A model generated the notes under the pieces. It was not told the DNA's origin. It did not search any database and saw nothing but the letters and a program-made list of their open reading frames with translations. Below are positions 30,060-40,108 of a DNA stretch of 64,000 nt, one piece after another. The stretch spans positions 108,802 through 172,801 of the forward strand of contig MU277731.1 of NCBI GenBank assembly GCA_022385805.1, given 5' to 3'. Position numbers and translations under genes: made by a program. This stretch comes from Pilatotrama ljubarskyi (lineage: Eukaryota > Basidiomycota > Agaricomycetes > Polyporales > Polyporaceae). The first letter of the stretch is position 1. Each line of letters opens with the position of its first letter.

Positions 30060-31970
30060 ATGGCTTCACTGACGCTATATCTCGTTCTCGCAGCTTACAT
30101 CGCAGTATGCTGTGGACGCTTCAATCCGCTCCATCACTCTGGTGCTGCCTCGCCATACTTTGACGCGCCCTCGCAATTCGGCATCTCCCCTTCGACACCT
30201 CCCCAATGTGTTGTCGATCAAGCTGCTTACATTGTCCGACATGGCTCGTGAGATCTACTTCATTCCCTCACGCGATTGCAGGCGCTCAGGCGGGCACCCA
30301 GACGTTTCCCTGAGCCTGGCTCATTCGCCGGGTGGCAGGCGCTATTTACGAAGCTGCAAAGCGCCACCTACACTGCGCATGGTCCGCTGGCGTTCCTGCC
30401 CTCGTGGGAGCCACCGGTGGACGATATACCCCACCAGCCGCTCTTCCTGTCAGCCACCGGCGCCAGAGAGGCATTTGACCTCGGAGTGGAATTGAGGAAG
30501 CGCTACCGCTTCACGCCGGGCGGTAGCAATTTCACTGTGTGGTGAGTGGCTGAGAAGGACCGCACGCTCGAGCGCCTCCGTGTAGCAGAGTTGATGTTTT
30601 CGTGACGTTTCGCAGGGCGGCGGGGCAGCAGCGCGTTGTGGACACGGCCACTTACTTTCTGCAAGGATATCTGTCTCAGGGGAGTTATCACACAACTCGG
30701 ACAGAGAACAGGGGCATCATCGTCGCGATGCCGGACTCGGTCAACTATACGTTCGCAGATTCTCTGACGCCTTCAAACGGCTGCCCGACGTACGGCACTG
30801 GCGATACATCCGCCAAGGCATCCACATTCCGCTCCAAGTACCGAGGGAAGATCGCTGCTCGTCTGAACCACTATCTGGAAAATCTGGCGCTCAACGACAG
30901 CGATATCGGTGTCATGCAGGACCTGTGCGGCTTCCAGGCGGAGGTGAATGGCGATACCCGGTTCTGCGAAATCTTTGAGGGTGATTCTATCTGACCCGTT
31001 CATGCTCGGAGATGGATCTGACGGTGCCCTTTGCTGATCCGGCAGAGTCGGAATGGGAGGACTACGAGTATGCTCATGACCTCAACTACTACTACGGGTC
31101 AGTCCGAATTGGCACAACGTTTAGAGCAAGAATTCTAAGCATTCCTTACACTCCATGGCAGATCCGGGCCTGGTAATCCTTTCTCGGCCACTGTTGGCTT
31201 TCCATGGTTGAAAGCCGTGACGGCGCTGTTCTCGTCGCCTTCGAACACAAGCCAGGCCCAAGGCGCTTTCGTTCCACCTCCCCTGATCATGAGCTTTACG
31301 GTGATAATCGTGTCGAGGTCGTACCTTTCACTCACGACTCACTCTAGTTTTCCAGCATGACAACAACCTGCCGCCGGTGGTGTCCGCCCTGGGCGTCTGG
31401 AACACGTCGGACGCGTCTGGCGTCTACCCTTTGTCCACCAAGGGCCCTGACCCTCGGCGCACCTTCCGCTCCTCGTATCTCGTGTCGTTCCGTGGTTATG
31501 TCGCCCTGGAGCGCGTTTCTTGCGATTCCCGCCCTCCGCCCTCCGCCGTGCAGCACATCGCCGGGCAGATCTCCCCAAGCGCGGGCACCAGCGCCCATGC
31601 CCAGAAATTCGTCCGGATCAGGGTGCGCGAGCTCTTTGGGCCATCTTTCTCAATGCGCTCACAGTAGCTCATTTCATTTCTCGTATCATGGTGTACCCCG
31701 GTCTACCCTGCTTGGCCGGAGTGGCAGATCAACAATGCCGTTGTACCAGTACCGGGCTGTACCACAGGACCTGGCTCCTCCTGCCCTTTGGATGCCTTCG
31801 TCGTTTATGTAGGGAAGCGAGCTGCGGTCGCGGGAAATTTCATAGAGCGCTGTGGCCTGCAGGACGTGAGGAATGCCTCCGGAGTTCTGGACATTTTCAC
31901 AAAGGTCCCTTCCAAGATCGCGCAGTCATTCTCGCTCCTTGTACCTCAGCCATATGCCGTAGCGACGTAG
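30060..31970 (+). CDS. Secreted histidine acid phosphatase, phytase-like
   Basis: Spliced gene, roughly 450-500 residues. ATG 30060 opens a signal peptide (MASLTLYLVLAAYIAVCCG). The catalytic RHGxRxP motif is split by an intron: exon 1 ends in IVRHGS and, using the acceptor that keeps frame, continues RAPRRFPEPGSFAGW. The second signature is HDNNLPPV (31354-31377), supplying the proton-donor Asp. Other landmarks are AAGQQRVVDTATYFLQG, MQDLCGFQAEV and EWEDYEYAHDLNYYYGSGPG. The last exon starts after an intron with INNAVVPVPGC and includes CPLDAFVVYVG before TAG 31968-31970. These enzymes release phosphate from phytate and other esters outside the cell. The C-terminal exon is a little longer than usual. 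Phytase versus general acid phosphatase cannot be settled from motifs. Confidence 0.88.
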
Positions 31971-32497
31971 CCAAACATTTCATGCTGAAGCTAATCTCGC
32001 CGATACCCGCTGGTGATGCTGAAGCGGCCCTTATGGTTGAGCATCCTCATCAAACTTGCAAAAAGCGGCGGGCTATCTACTATAGGCTGTATAGCGGGTG
32101 CAGGTCAAATCTTCGCGACTGGTACTGTATGCAGACACGTGCCTCGCGAGCGCTGATGCACACTCCTCGCGCTAGGATTTTTGCCGTACTTGCGGGCGGA
32201 TGCGATGAGCCTCTTCACCAAGTGCTTTCACGGTTTCACCGCGTCCTGTCTGTGTTACTAGTCGGGCGCATTAGGTTGTTAGAAAGACGAACTTGAAGGC
32301 GATAAGTATCGCTATGGGGCAGGTTATGGGCTTGTTATCTGATGGCGATCTCCGCGCGATTGGCTACGGAGGATCATAACGCTCATGTACTTATCCTGTC
32401 ATAGCATCTCTCCCCGCCCAATCCGTCCTCATCTCTTGACTCCCTAGACCTCTTCCGCATTCGCATTCTCTCCCCTCTCTCTCCCTGACTCTCTGCA
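31971..32497. other. Profilin promoter region
   Basis: No gene seen. A strongly pyrimidine-rich tract (about 32402-32495) runs right up to the profilin ATG, as is common for highly expressed fungal housekeeping genes. An inverted CCAAT box (GATTGG) lies near 32359. Confidence 0.5.
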
Positions 32498-33096
32498 ATG
32501 TCTTGGCAAGGTGAGGATCGCGTCGCTCGCGAGTTGCTGGAGCGCGCACTCAGCATCAATCGTCCGTGTGGCGTGGATGTGCCATTCCAATAGCGTACGT
32601 CGACACCAACCTTGTTGGTAGCGGCAAGATCTCCAAGGCTGCCATCATCGGTCTCGCCGGAGGCGTTTGGGCAGCATCTCCAGGCTACAACGTACGCATA
32701 TACATGCTCTGTAGCTGCTCGGACCGGCGAATCTGATGGTTTCGCGTGTTCATGGTACACAGCTCTCTGCGGACGAGCAGAAGTCCATCGTCAATGCTTT
32801 CAACAAGCCTGAGGACGCTTTGGCACACGGTGTTCGTTTGGCTGGCCAGAAGTTCTTCACGCTGAAGGCGGACGACCGCAGCATCTACGGCAAGAAGCAG
32901 GTCAGTGCCCGCTCCTGTACGCCTGATCTGATCTCCATAAGCCGCTCATGCTTGCACACCGCAGGCCGATGGGTGCATCATCGTGAAGACGAAGCAGGCC
33001 GTGCTCGTGGCAGAGTATGCTGCCCCGGTACAGGCCCCGGAAGCAACACCCATCGTGGAGAACCTGGCCGACTACCTCATCGGTGTCGGTTACTAG
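32498..33096 (+). CDS. Profilin, actin monomer-binding protein
   Basis: Spliced gene encoding about 126 residues, the normal profilin length. The first exon is only 13 nt (32498-32510, encoding MSWQ plus one base). It joins at 32594 to AYVDTNLVGSGKISKAAIIG. The profilin core is evident: GGVWAASPGYN, FNKPEDALAHGVRLAGQKFF, DDRSIYGKKQADGCIIVKT and the C-terminal helix ENLADYLIGVGY, ending TAG 33094-33096. It binds G-actin, poly-proline and phosphoinositides, promoting actin turnover in the cytoplasm. The N-terminal MSWQ and C-terminal GY motifs form the poly-Pro-binding face. Confidence 0.96.
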
Positions 33097-33685
33097 GTCG
33101 CTCCTCGGTCTGCTTGGTACACATGACGCTGGTGGACGGTGCTGGTCATAACTGCTATTCTGGATGAAGTCTTAACATCAAACTGTACTCGATTCGCGCA
33201 ATCTCGCTTTGACAATGGCACTTATGTATTTCTGCGGCATCACCACACCTAACTCATGAGTACAGCAGTCAAGACGCAACGCAATAACGCCCGGCTCAAC
33301 ATACGCCGCTTCGTCCGATGTGCGTCTGGGATGAAGTCATCGTCTATCCCGAGCAACTGCGGCTGTCCCTGACCATCACTTCGAACCGGTGACCTAGGCT
33401 CGGCGTTTATCACCCTGGTGGACGCTGACTCGCAAACCAATCCCGTTCATCAGAATTTCTTTGTACCTCCCACAGGGCGGATCGGGCTGCTATGTAGCAG
33501 TCCTCTTTGTTCGCAGCTGTATACCCCGTGGTCACTGCTCGACGTCGGCTGAGACCGTCTCCGCGTGGGCACTCCCACTGACGTCTCCGCACCGGTGCCT
33601 TCCACACTATATCTATGCGGAAGTCGAGGTTAACGTTCGCAGTGTTCATCATTGTCCCTCTCGGACGCTCTTCCAAGGCAAGAGA
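33097..33685. other. Intergenic between profilin and the GMC gene
   Basis: About 590 bp, no gene recognised. A weak TATA-like ACTATATCTATG lies near 33607, about 75 bp before the GMC start. Confidence 0.45.
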
Positions 33686-36169
33686 ATGCCCCATCTACCT
33701 CTACCATGGCTAGCCACGTTCGTCGCGGTCGTCCTGCTCATTGGCTGCACGTGCGCTGTGCCCGTACAGAAGCGCGCACTGTCTAGGATCACGAGCAGTT
33801 CCGAAGCTGTTGATGGCAAGACGTACGACTATATCGTCGTGGGGGGTGGGCTGACGGGAACGACGGTCGCCGCTCGGCTCGCGGAGAACTCCTCGCTGAC
33901 GGTCCTAATGATCGAGGTAGGCGGCGACGACAGGAGGAACCCGAACGTGTCCGACCCGCGCAAGTTCACCGACACATACGGGACCTACTTGGACTGGGCG
34001 TGGCCCGCTGATCAGGGCAAGGTCATTCAAGGGTACGCAGGGAATCGGAGCATCCTCACCGCATTGCATCGCTGGCTGATTCGTGACTTTGTAGAGGAAA
34101 GACTTTGGGTGGAAGCAGCTCCATCAATGGTGCTGTGTGGACAAGAGGTTCCAAAGAGCAATACGACGCATTCTCAAGGCTGCTCGAGCCCGAGGAAGCC
34201 GTCGTTGGGTGGAATTGGGACAACCTCTTCTCTTACATGAAGAAGGTGACGCCTTACTGTCGCGTGATCACGCACTGCGCACTGTTCCCGAACTATCATC
34301 TGATGCTCGTTCACTCTAGGCCGAGGGTTTTTCGCCGCCGAGCACGGAGGACCGCGCAAAGGGCGCGGACTGGATCCCGTCTTATCATGGTCTGACTGGA
34401 CCAGTGCAGGCGACGTTCTTCAATGGCATGTACGGCGGACCGCAGCAGCAGGCCTTCATCGACACTATTGGCAACCTCACGGGCATATCGTACTTCAAAG
34501 ATTCAAACGGCGGCACGCCTAACTGCATTACGTTCACGCCTTCAGTAGGGACGCGCCATCTTCTTCAGCGAGAAGTAGTGCTCAATGTCTACGTTGCTTA
34601 CTAGAGTATCAATCGGCGCGCCAACGATAGCCGCTCGTCTTCCATACAAGCCTACTACACACCTGTAGAGCATAGAAGGAAGGGATGGACGCTGCTCATC
34701 AATCATACGGTCACCAAAGTGCTTTTCGATGGGACGAGCCTTCCGCTCTTAGCTAATGGGGTTGAGTTTGCTCCGTCAAATGGGAGTGCAAACCGCTTCA
34801 AGGCCTTTGCGCGCAAAGAGGTGATCCTCGCAGCGGGTGCGATCGCGGTACGTTGCGGCAGATACATTGCCTATCGCAGCTGACGCGTACACGACGTCTA
34901 GACTCCGGCTCTACTGCAACGTTCAGGTATCGGCAACTCGGAGGTGCTCGAACCTTTGGGGATCGAGACCCTTGTCGACCTGAAGACGGTCGGTAGAAAT
35001 CTCCAGGAGCAGGTCGGCGCTCTTTCACCTCGTTCTTCCACACTTGAACACGCCTGAACGCCGTGGATAGACTTTGAATATAATCGCAGCACAGGGGAAA
35101 GACTTCAACCCGGGTGGAATCGGTCCGCCGAATGCCCTCGCGTTCCCGAACATTCACCAGCTCTTTGGCACCAAGGGACCCACGGCGGTCCAGACAATCA
35201 AGTCTTCACTGTCGACTTGGGCAAGGACCCAGGCAGGCTCGGCGCTGTCTGCGGAGGCTCTCAACAAGATCTTCGGAATTCAGGCTGAGCTGGTCGTCGA
35301 ACATAACGGTCGGTATACGTAGTACGCTCACATTGCAGGTACTGACTGATCGCCTTCATTTTGCTCTGTAGCTCCTGTCTTGGAGATGACCTTTGGCTAT
35401 GGCGTACCTGAGCGAGTATCTGTGCCAGAGTCCAAGTGTGCCGTTTCTCACCCGGCGTACAGGGAGATCGCTATCGTTATATGGCAACTACTGCCATTCA
35501 GCAGAGGCAGCGTAACCATTAACGTACGTATTCGTGAGACCATAATTGCTTGACGACCCTCAGCTTTCGGCTAGTCGAGCGATCCCTTCATCAAGCCCAC
35601 GATCAAAGTGAATTACTTCAGCGTGGACTTCGACCTTAGTGTGCAGATTGAAGGGGCTCGGCTCTCCCGCAAGGTCCTCGCTAGCCCTCCAGTCAGGTCA
35701 ATTTCTTCGGTGACTCTCATCCGTTCGCACCGCTGATAGGCGGGCCGCTCAGTTCGCTGTCTCTTGGAGAGAACGTACCCGGCTTCGACATCGTTCCCAA
35801 TGACGGCGACGGCGGATCGTACGCCGACTGGAAGAAGTATATCGACCAACCTGGGCCTGATGCCGGCTTCAACTCAGTCGCGCACCCTCTGGGTACGGCA
35901 GCGATGATGAGGCGCAGTCTCGGAGGTATGCATCCCCTCTTCCTCCCCCGTGTAATCTTGAAGCATAGTGCAGTTTTAAATATCTGGGCATCCTAGGTGT
36001 CGTGGATGCTCACTTGAAGGTGTACGACACAGCGAACCTGCGCGTCGTGGATGCCTCGATCTTGCCTATCCAGATCAGTGCGCACCCCTCTAGCACGTTG
36101 TATGGGGTCGCGGAGAAAGCGGCAGACCTGATCAAAGCCGCCCAAACAGGAGGCAAGTTTTCAGCCTGA
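33686..36169 (+). CDS. Secreted GMC-family FAD oxidoreductase (aryl-alcohol/glucose oxidase-like)
   Basis: Spliced gene, about 600 residues. ATG 33686 starts a signal peptide ([20 protein letters not shown]). The FAD-binding fold follows: [19 protein letters not shown] (GxGxxG) and LMIEVGGDD. The GMC signature 1 region, [19 protein letters not shown], is restored by removing an intron at about 34033-34097. Signature 2 is in [21 protein letters not shown]. The C-terminus has [20 protein letters not shown], containing the conserved active-site His, and ends [17 protein letters not shown] at TGA 36167-36169. Members oxidise alcohols or sugars with O2 and release H2O2, which in wood decay feeds peroxidases or Fenton chemistry. 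The exact substrate is not readable. About nine short introns; no disabling lesion was noticed, but the middle region (34400-35700) was only followed coarsely. Confidence 0.87.
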
Positions 36170-38793
36170 AGCCTCTCAGCGGAGCCCTCGCAGCACGTAC
36201 ACGAATCGTAGTTAGAGTCCCATGATAATGCTCCTGAGAAGACAACAGCCGAGCGTCGCTGGCGGACTTCCAGGCTTCTATAGAGGCACTAAGATCAAGG
36301 AACAATTCAAACCAACGTATGGAAGCAGAACTATCCCGTGGACCACTCACCACTCCCCAGCCCTGGCGTTACGGATGGATCGCTTGCACAGTTTTGAACG
36401 GACATCTCGTGAGAGTGGGCATGTCCAGCTATACTAAATGCTGTATCCCGGGCTAACATCGCGGATTAACGGTACTCAGGTTCAACGACTATGAGTAAGT
36501 AGTACAAGGGGCGGCCATCGCTCCGCTCCCGGCCCTCGTGCAGTTTGAAAACAAAAAAGGCTTCGGGGCTCCGGCTCAAGCTTCAGGTCCATGCGCTCAC
36601 CCATTGGTTATAAGAGAGACGTCGCAGGCCGGGCGGGGACAGAGGCATGGACCACCTGCTCGAGGACCAAACATATCCAAACGAAAGCCGGGAGGAATTG
36701 TGATAACACGGTTTATCATGCTGTGGCGTGTATTTGTATGTGTTAGAATCCAACGCTCTTGCCAAACACGACAAAATAATGTCTTCGTAAACCCACGCGT
36801 TGTCGGAAGCACACGCGTCGTCATATACGCGTACACGCATCATAATGCTCGAGGACACGAGGAGACGTTTTTCACCGGGCTCAACGCTACTCTGGCGGCT
36901 GCTCTCCTACTTACAATTCACCTTACTGTCATCGAGTGGCCTGAAAAAATTGCTGATTCGTTTATGATCGCGTGGCAAGTCCAGCTGGCATGATGCATGA
37001 CAATCACCCTTGGCCATATCTCGCGGATGACTCATGACGGGCTTGGAACATGGACAGCTTCTCTCAGTACGGGCCCCAGTGCCGCGGTTGGAGGTATTGT
37101 ACTATCAGCGCAGGACGCGGATCTGTCACTGAAACCAATCCTGTTCTATGTCTCATGCGCTAGCGTGCTCTACGTGTGCTTCAAGTTTGTGAGGCTGCGT
37201 AAGCGGCACTTTGCAATCAGTATCTCATGATCCTGTGTCCCTGCTCTACGACAGGTTGGGCTTTGCAGTGGTCCGAGTTGCGGACACGGATCTCGCCGTA
37301 ATGATATCTCTTCTCATTTCCGCAACGGTTGCTCATGGGCTCCTTTAAGCTTCCCTTACTACTGCATGCCATACAAGGCGGCCCCGATCCGACCTCTTGT
37401 GTTGTAACTGATGCTTACCGCTAAGTATCACATTCCTTTGCCATGTCCTGCTGGCTACGACGGCGCTCCTGTCTGCCGTGAAATAGTGCGTACAGGCACA
37501 ACTTGAACTTCTAATGGCACGGTGGACTCAACGATCCAGGTCGCCGTGCGCGGTCCGCGGACTAGACTGGTGGGTGACCTATCCGGCCATCTCCATTTTA
37601 CTTCGCTTTTCTCCGTCCAACATAGTTGCCCAATTTCAGCGTCCAGGCTAGTGCACGTCTGTTATCCGAAAAATCCACCGGAAGCGCTTCTGAATGAGCC
37701 ACCAGCGCCTGACTCAAGCTCCGTCGGCGTCGCTGTCTGAGCAGCCGGAGCGCTCAAGTCTTTCGTCTACTCGTAAAATTTAAGGCTACAGATACAATAC
37801 GGGGTATGTATCGTATCTTTCATGGCTTACTGATGTGCAGTGTTCACCCAAGGTCGGAAAAGTCAGGAGCGGCCGGGCTTGTTGCGGCATCTAAGTCGTT
37901 TAACAATGTCCAGGCGCTTTTGGTACCGCAGGCGCGTGCCGCCGCTCTCGACATCGTAGATATCATCTGGAAGACATGTCACATTGGAGGGACATGCTGC
38001 CTTCGAAATTGCGTAAGTGCAGACAGCGACCTCATGGAGTGTCGCATTCTGACATTCGGAACTCCCAGAGTCCGTGCGATATCACAGAAGCTCCGAGTCT
38101 CGCAAGCAGCCTGAGTCGGCTTTCGGAGCATGTACCACGTATAGTTGCGGCTACCGCCGCACATGGGTGAGCGGAATGTCTCCTATGTTGTTTTCTGTAA
38201 CGTTCATATTGCACGAAGCGCTGCACGCGCAAAAGTGTGTCGCGTTTGGGAGGCTCTCGCTCTTCACGAGCCAGCGACTGATTACTCTTGTACACAGGTC
38301 GTCACGGCCTCCGAACTGCGGCATTCTATGGCATCCACGAGGGAGCTCGGTTCGCACAGATTCTCCTCGAAAATGGGGGGAAAATCGTCCTCAATCAACT
38401 CTGGTGATGATTGTTGAATCTCTGATCCTCTTTGGCTGAAATGAGATTGAATGTAGGAAAGTACGTTGCTTTTCTAGGCCGCGCTAACTCGAGGCTACGC
38501 TGCGCAGCCGCTCATAACATGGCATCTTCCTGGCTCCCCACGGCGCTTTACTCCCTTTGCGTCCCTCGCTCTTGGCCGCCCTCGACCTCATCTGGCGCTG
38601 CATTATGGCATAGTAACCCTACGCACTGCACTCCGCCATACCGTCTGTGCCATACCTTCCCTGCATCATTGGGAAGAGCAACAACCTGAAGCCCTTCGGA
38701 GGCTCTGCGCCAGACGCCCCGTCCACCTGGAGAAATATAAAGTCTGCGTGAGTTCGCCATGGAGCAAGACAGGAACAACAAGCAGCCATCGAC
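36170..38793. other. 2.6 kb region without a recognisable gene
   Basis: The longest gene-poor stretch. Open frames (such as 36538-36993, 37522-37740, 37806-38114) are short and lack motifs, and their composition does not resemble coding sequence of neighbours. No terminal inverted repeats or LTR pair were found by eye. It could be decayed repeat or true spacer. The last 60 bp hold the promoter of the next gene (TATA at 38736). Confidence 0.45.
38736..38742 (+). promoter_or_regulatory. TATA box of the 38794 gene
   Basis: GAAATATAAAGTC, 58 bp upstream of the ATG at 38794. Confidence 0.55.
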
Positions 38794-39553
38794 ATGATCT
38801 CCCTCACCGCCAACGCCTGCCTCCGCCTCCGCAACGCCGCGGACGACGCCATCCTCACCGCCCAGCCCGTGGTGCGGGTCCTTTTCCTCGACTCCGTCGC
38901 CGCCCGCGGGGACGCTCAGCCCGGCATTCCCGTCGGCTACAAGGCCTTTGTCTACGACGGCACGTCCTACGTCTACATCGCCCTCGCCGCCCACCTCTCC
39001 GCCAAAATTGGCGACGCCGACGGGCTGCTGCACGTCGGCTCTGCGGTCAGCCTCGACCAGATGCTCCGGCTCCCGAACGGGCCGCCTGACTGGTGAGCCA
39101 TTCTGCACTACGCTGACCAGCACGCAACGACTCACCCCCGTGCTCTGCAGCCCCGTCTTCGTCACGGCCTTCACGATCCAGTTCGCTGAGGGCGACCCCG
39201 ACTCTCCGCCGCTCATATACAGGAGCTTGCGCCCCGATGCGGAGGGCACCGGGTCCAACACGAACTGTGAGTCGCATGGCGGCCCCGCGTAGGCTTTTGC
39301 ACACGCCCCTCACTAACACCCGTGCTTTTCTCCGCGCTGCGCACCCGTCGTAGACGAGGTCCATAGGCTGATCGCGGAGCGCGACAGCGAGCGCAACAGA
39401 CGTCTCGTCCTCGAACATCTTCTGCAGGACATCTGCCGTCGGGACATTGCTCCTGGCGATCGCGTCAGAGTGGTGCCCGCCGTTTACGACGCGCTCATGA
39501 AGATGGCAGAGCTGGCCGAGGGACTGGGCGGCGAGGAGGGCGAAGGAGCTTGA
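38794..39553 (+). CDS. Small intracellular protein of unknown function, three exons
   Basis: ATG 38794 begins MISLTANACLRLRNAADDA. Exon 1 continues through VRVLFLDSVAARGDAQPG, YKAFVYDGTSYVYIALA and LRLPNGPPDW. An intron of about 57 bp leads to PVFVTAFTIQFAEGDPDSPPL, and a second, about 86 bp, splits TAC (Y) and continues YEVHRLIAERDSERNRRLVL to EGLGGEEGEGA at TGA 39551-39553. About 190 residues; no signal peptide or membrane segment. The beta-rich N-terminal half and a charged helical C-terminal half suggest a small folded domain plus a coil. No family recognised. GC-rich third positions and clean splice phases support a real gene. A short upstream ATG (38759) opens a 12-codon frame whose stop overlaps this start. 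Confidence 0.72.
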
Positions 39554-40108
39554 GCATGCGACACACCCGGCTGTGAATGGTGCCCAGGCTCCAGAGTCCG
39601 CATCCGCCTCCACAGAGTTTCCATCCTGCTACATAGATTTCTTGGCAAGTTGTGATGGTGTACCCGTCCGCAAGAGCCCTTTCCCAGTATTCAGACTGTT
39701 AGATGCCGTACGCGTCCACCGAGCGATGCGATTTCAAGTCCGACGACACGGCTCCGTTCAGTCCACACCTGACAGTGCATGCACGAAGGCAGATCGCTTT
39801 GTCCGTGATGGGGTATAGCTAGTCGTACAGACAATGATGCGTTAAATAGCGTAAATTATTGCAAGGCGCCCGCCGGCCTCCAAGCCTGGACCAGACCAAA
39901 GCCGGCGTGGCGCCCATATGTCATAGTAACACGTCCGAATGCGACACAGGGACCAACACACGCTACACCGAAGAAGCACCGCATAACCACTCGGTGCGCG
40001 AAGTGCCACGCCTCGCGGTGTCTTCTCCATCTTCATTTTGCGCAGACTCCGACGCTTCGAAGCGTCTTCTGTATCTTCTGTGGTTTGCTCGCGGGCACCG
40101 ATCGAACA
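39554..40108. other. Convergent intergenic region
   Basis: About 550 bp between the 3' ends of two convergent genes. Only short motif-free frames; no repeat identified. Confidence 0.45.

Noticed and set aside
36538..36993. 151-codon frame in the gene-poor region
   Set aside because: No motif, no homologous feel, and an equally long frame on the opposite strand; not supported as a gene.
38548..39261. 237-codon minus-strand frame
   Set aside because: Antisense to the three-exon gene at 38794; no motif, runs across its intron.
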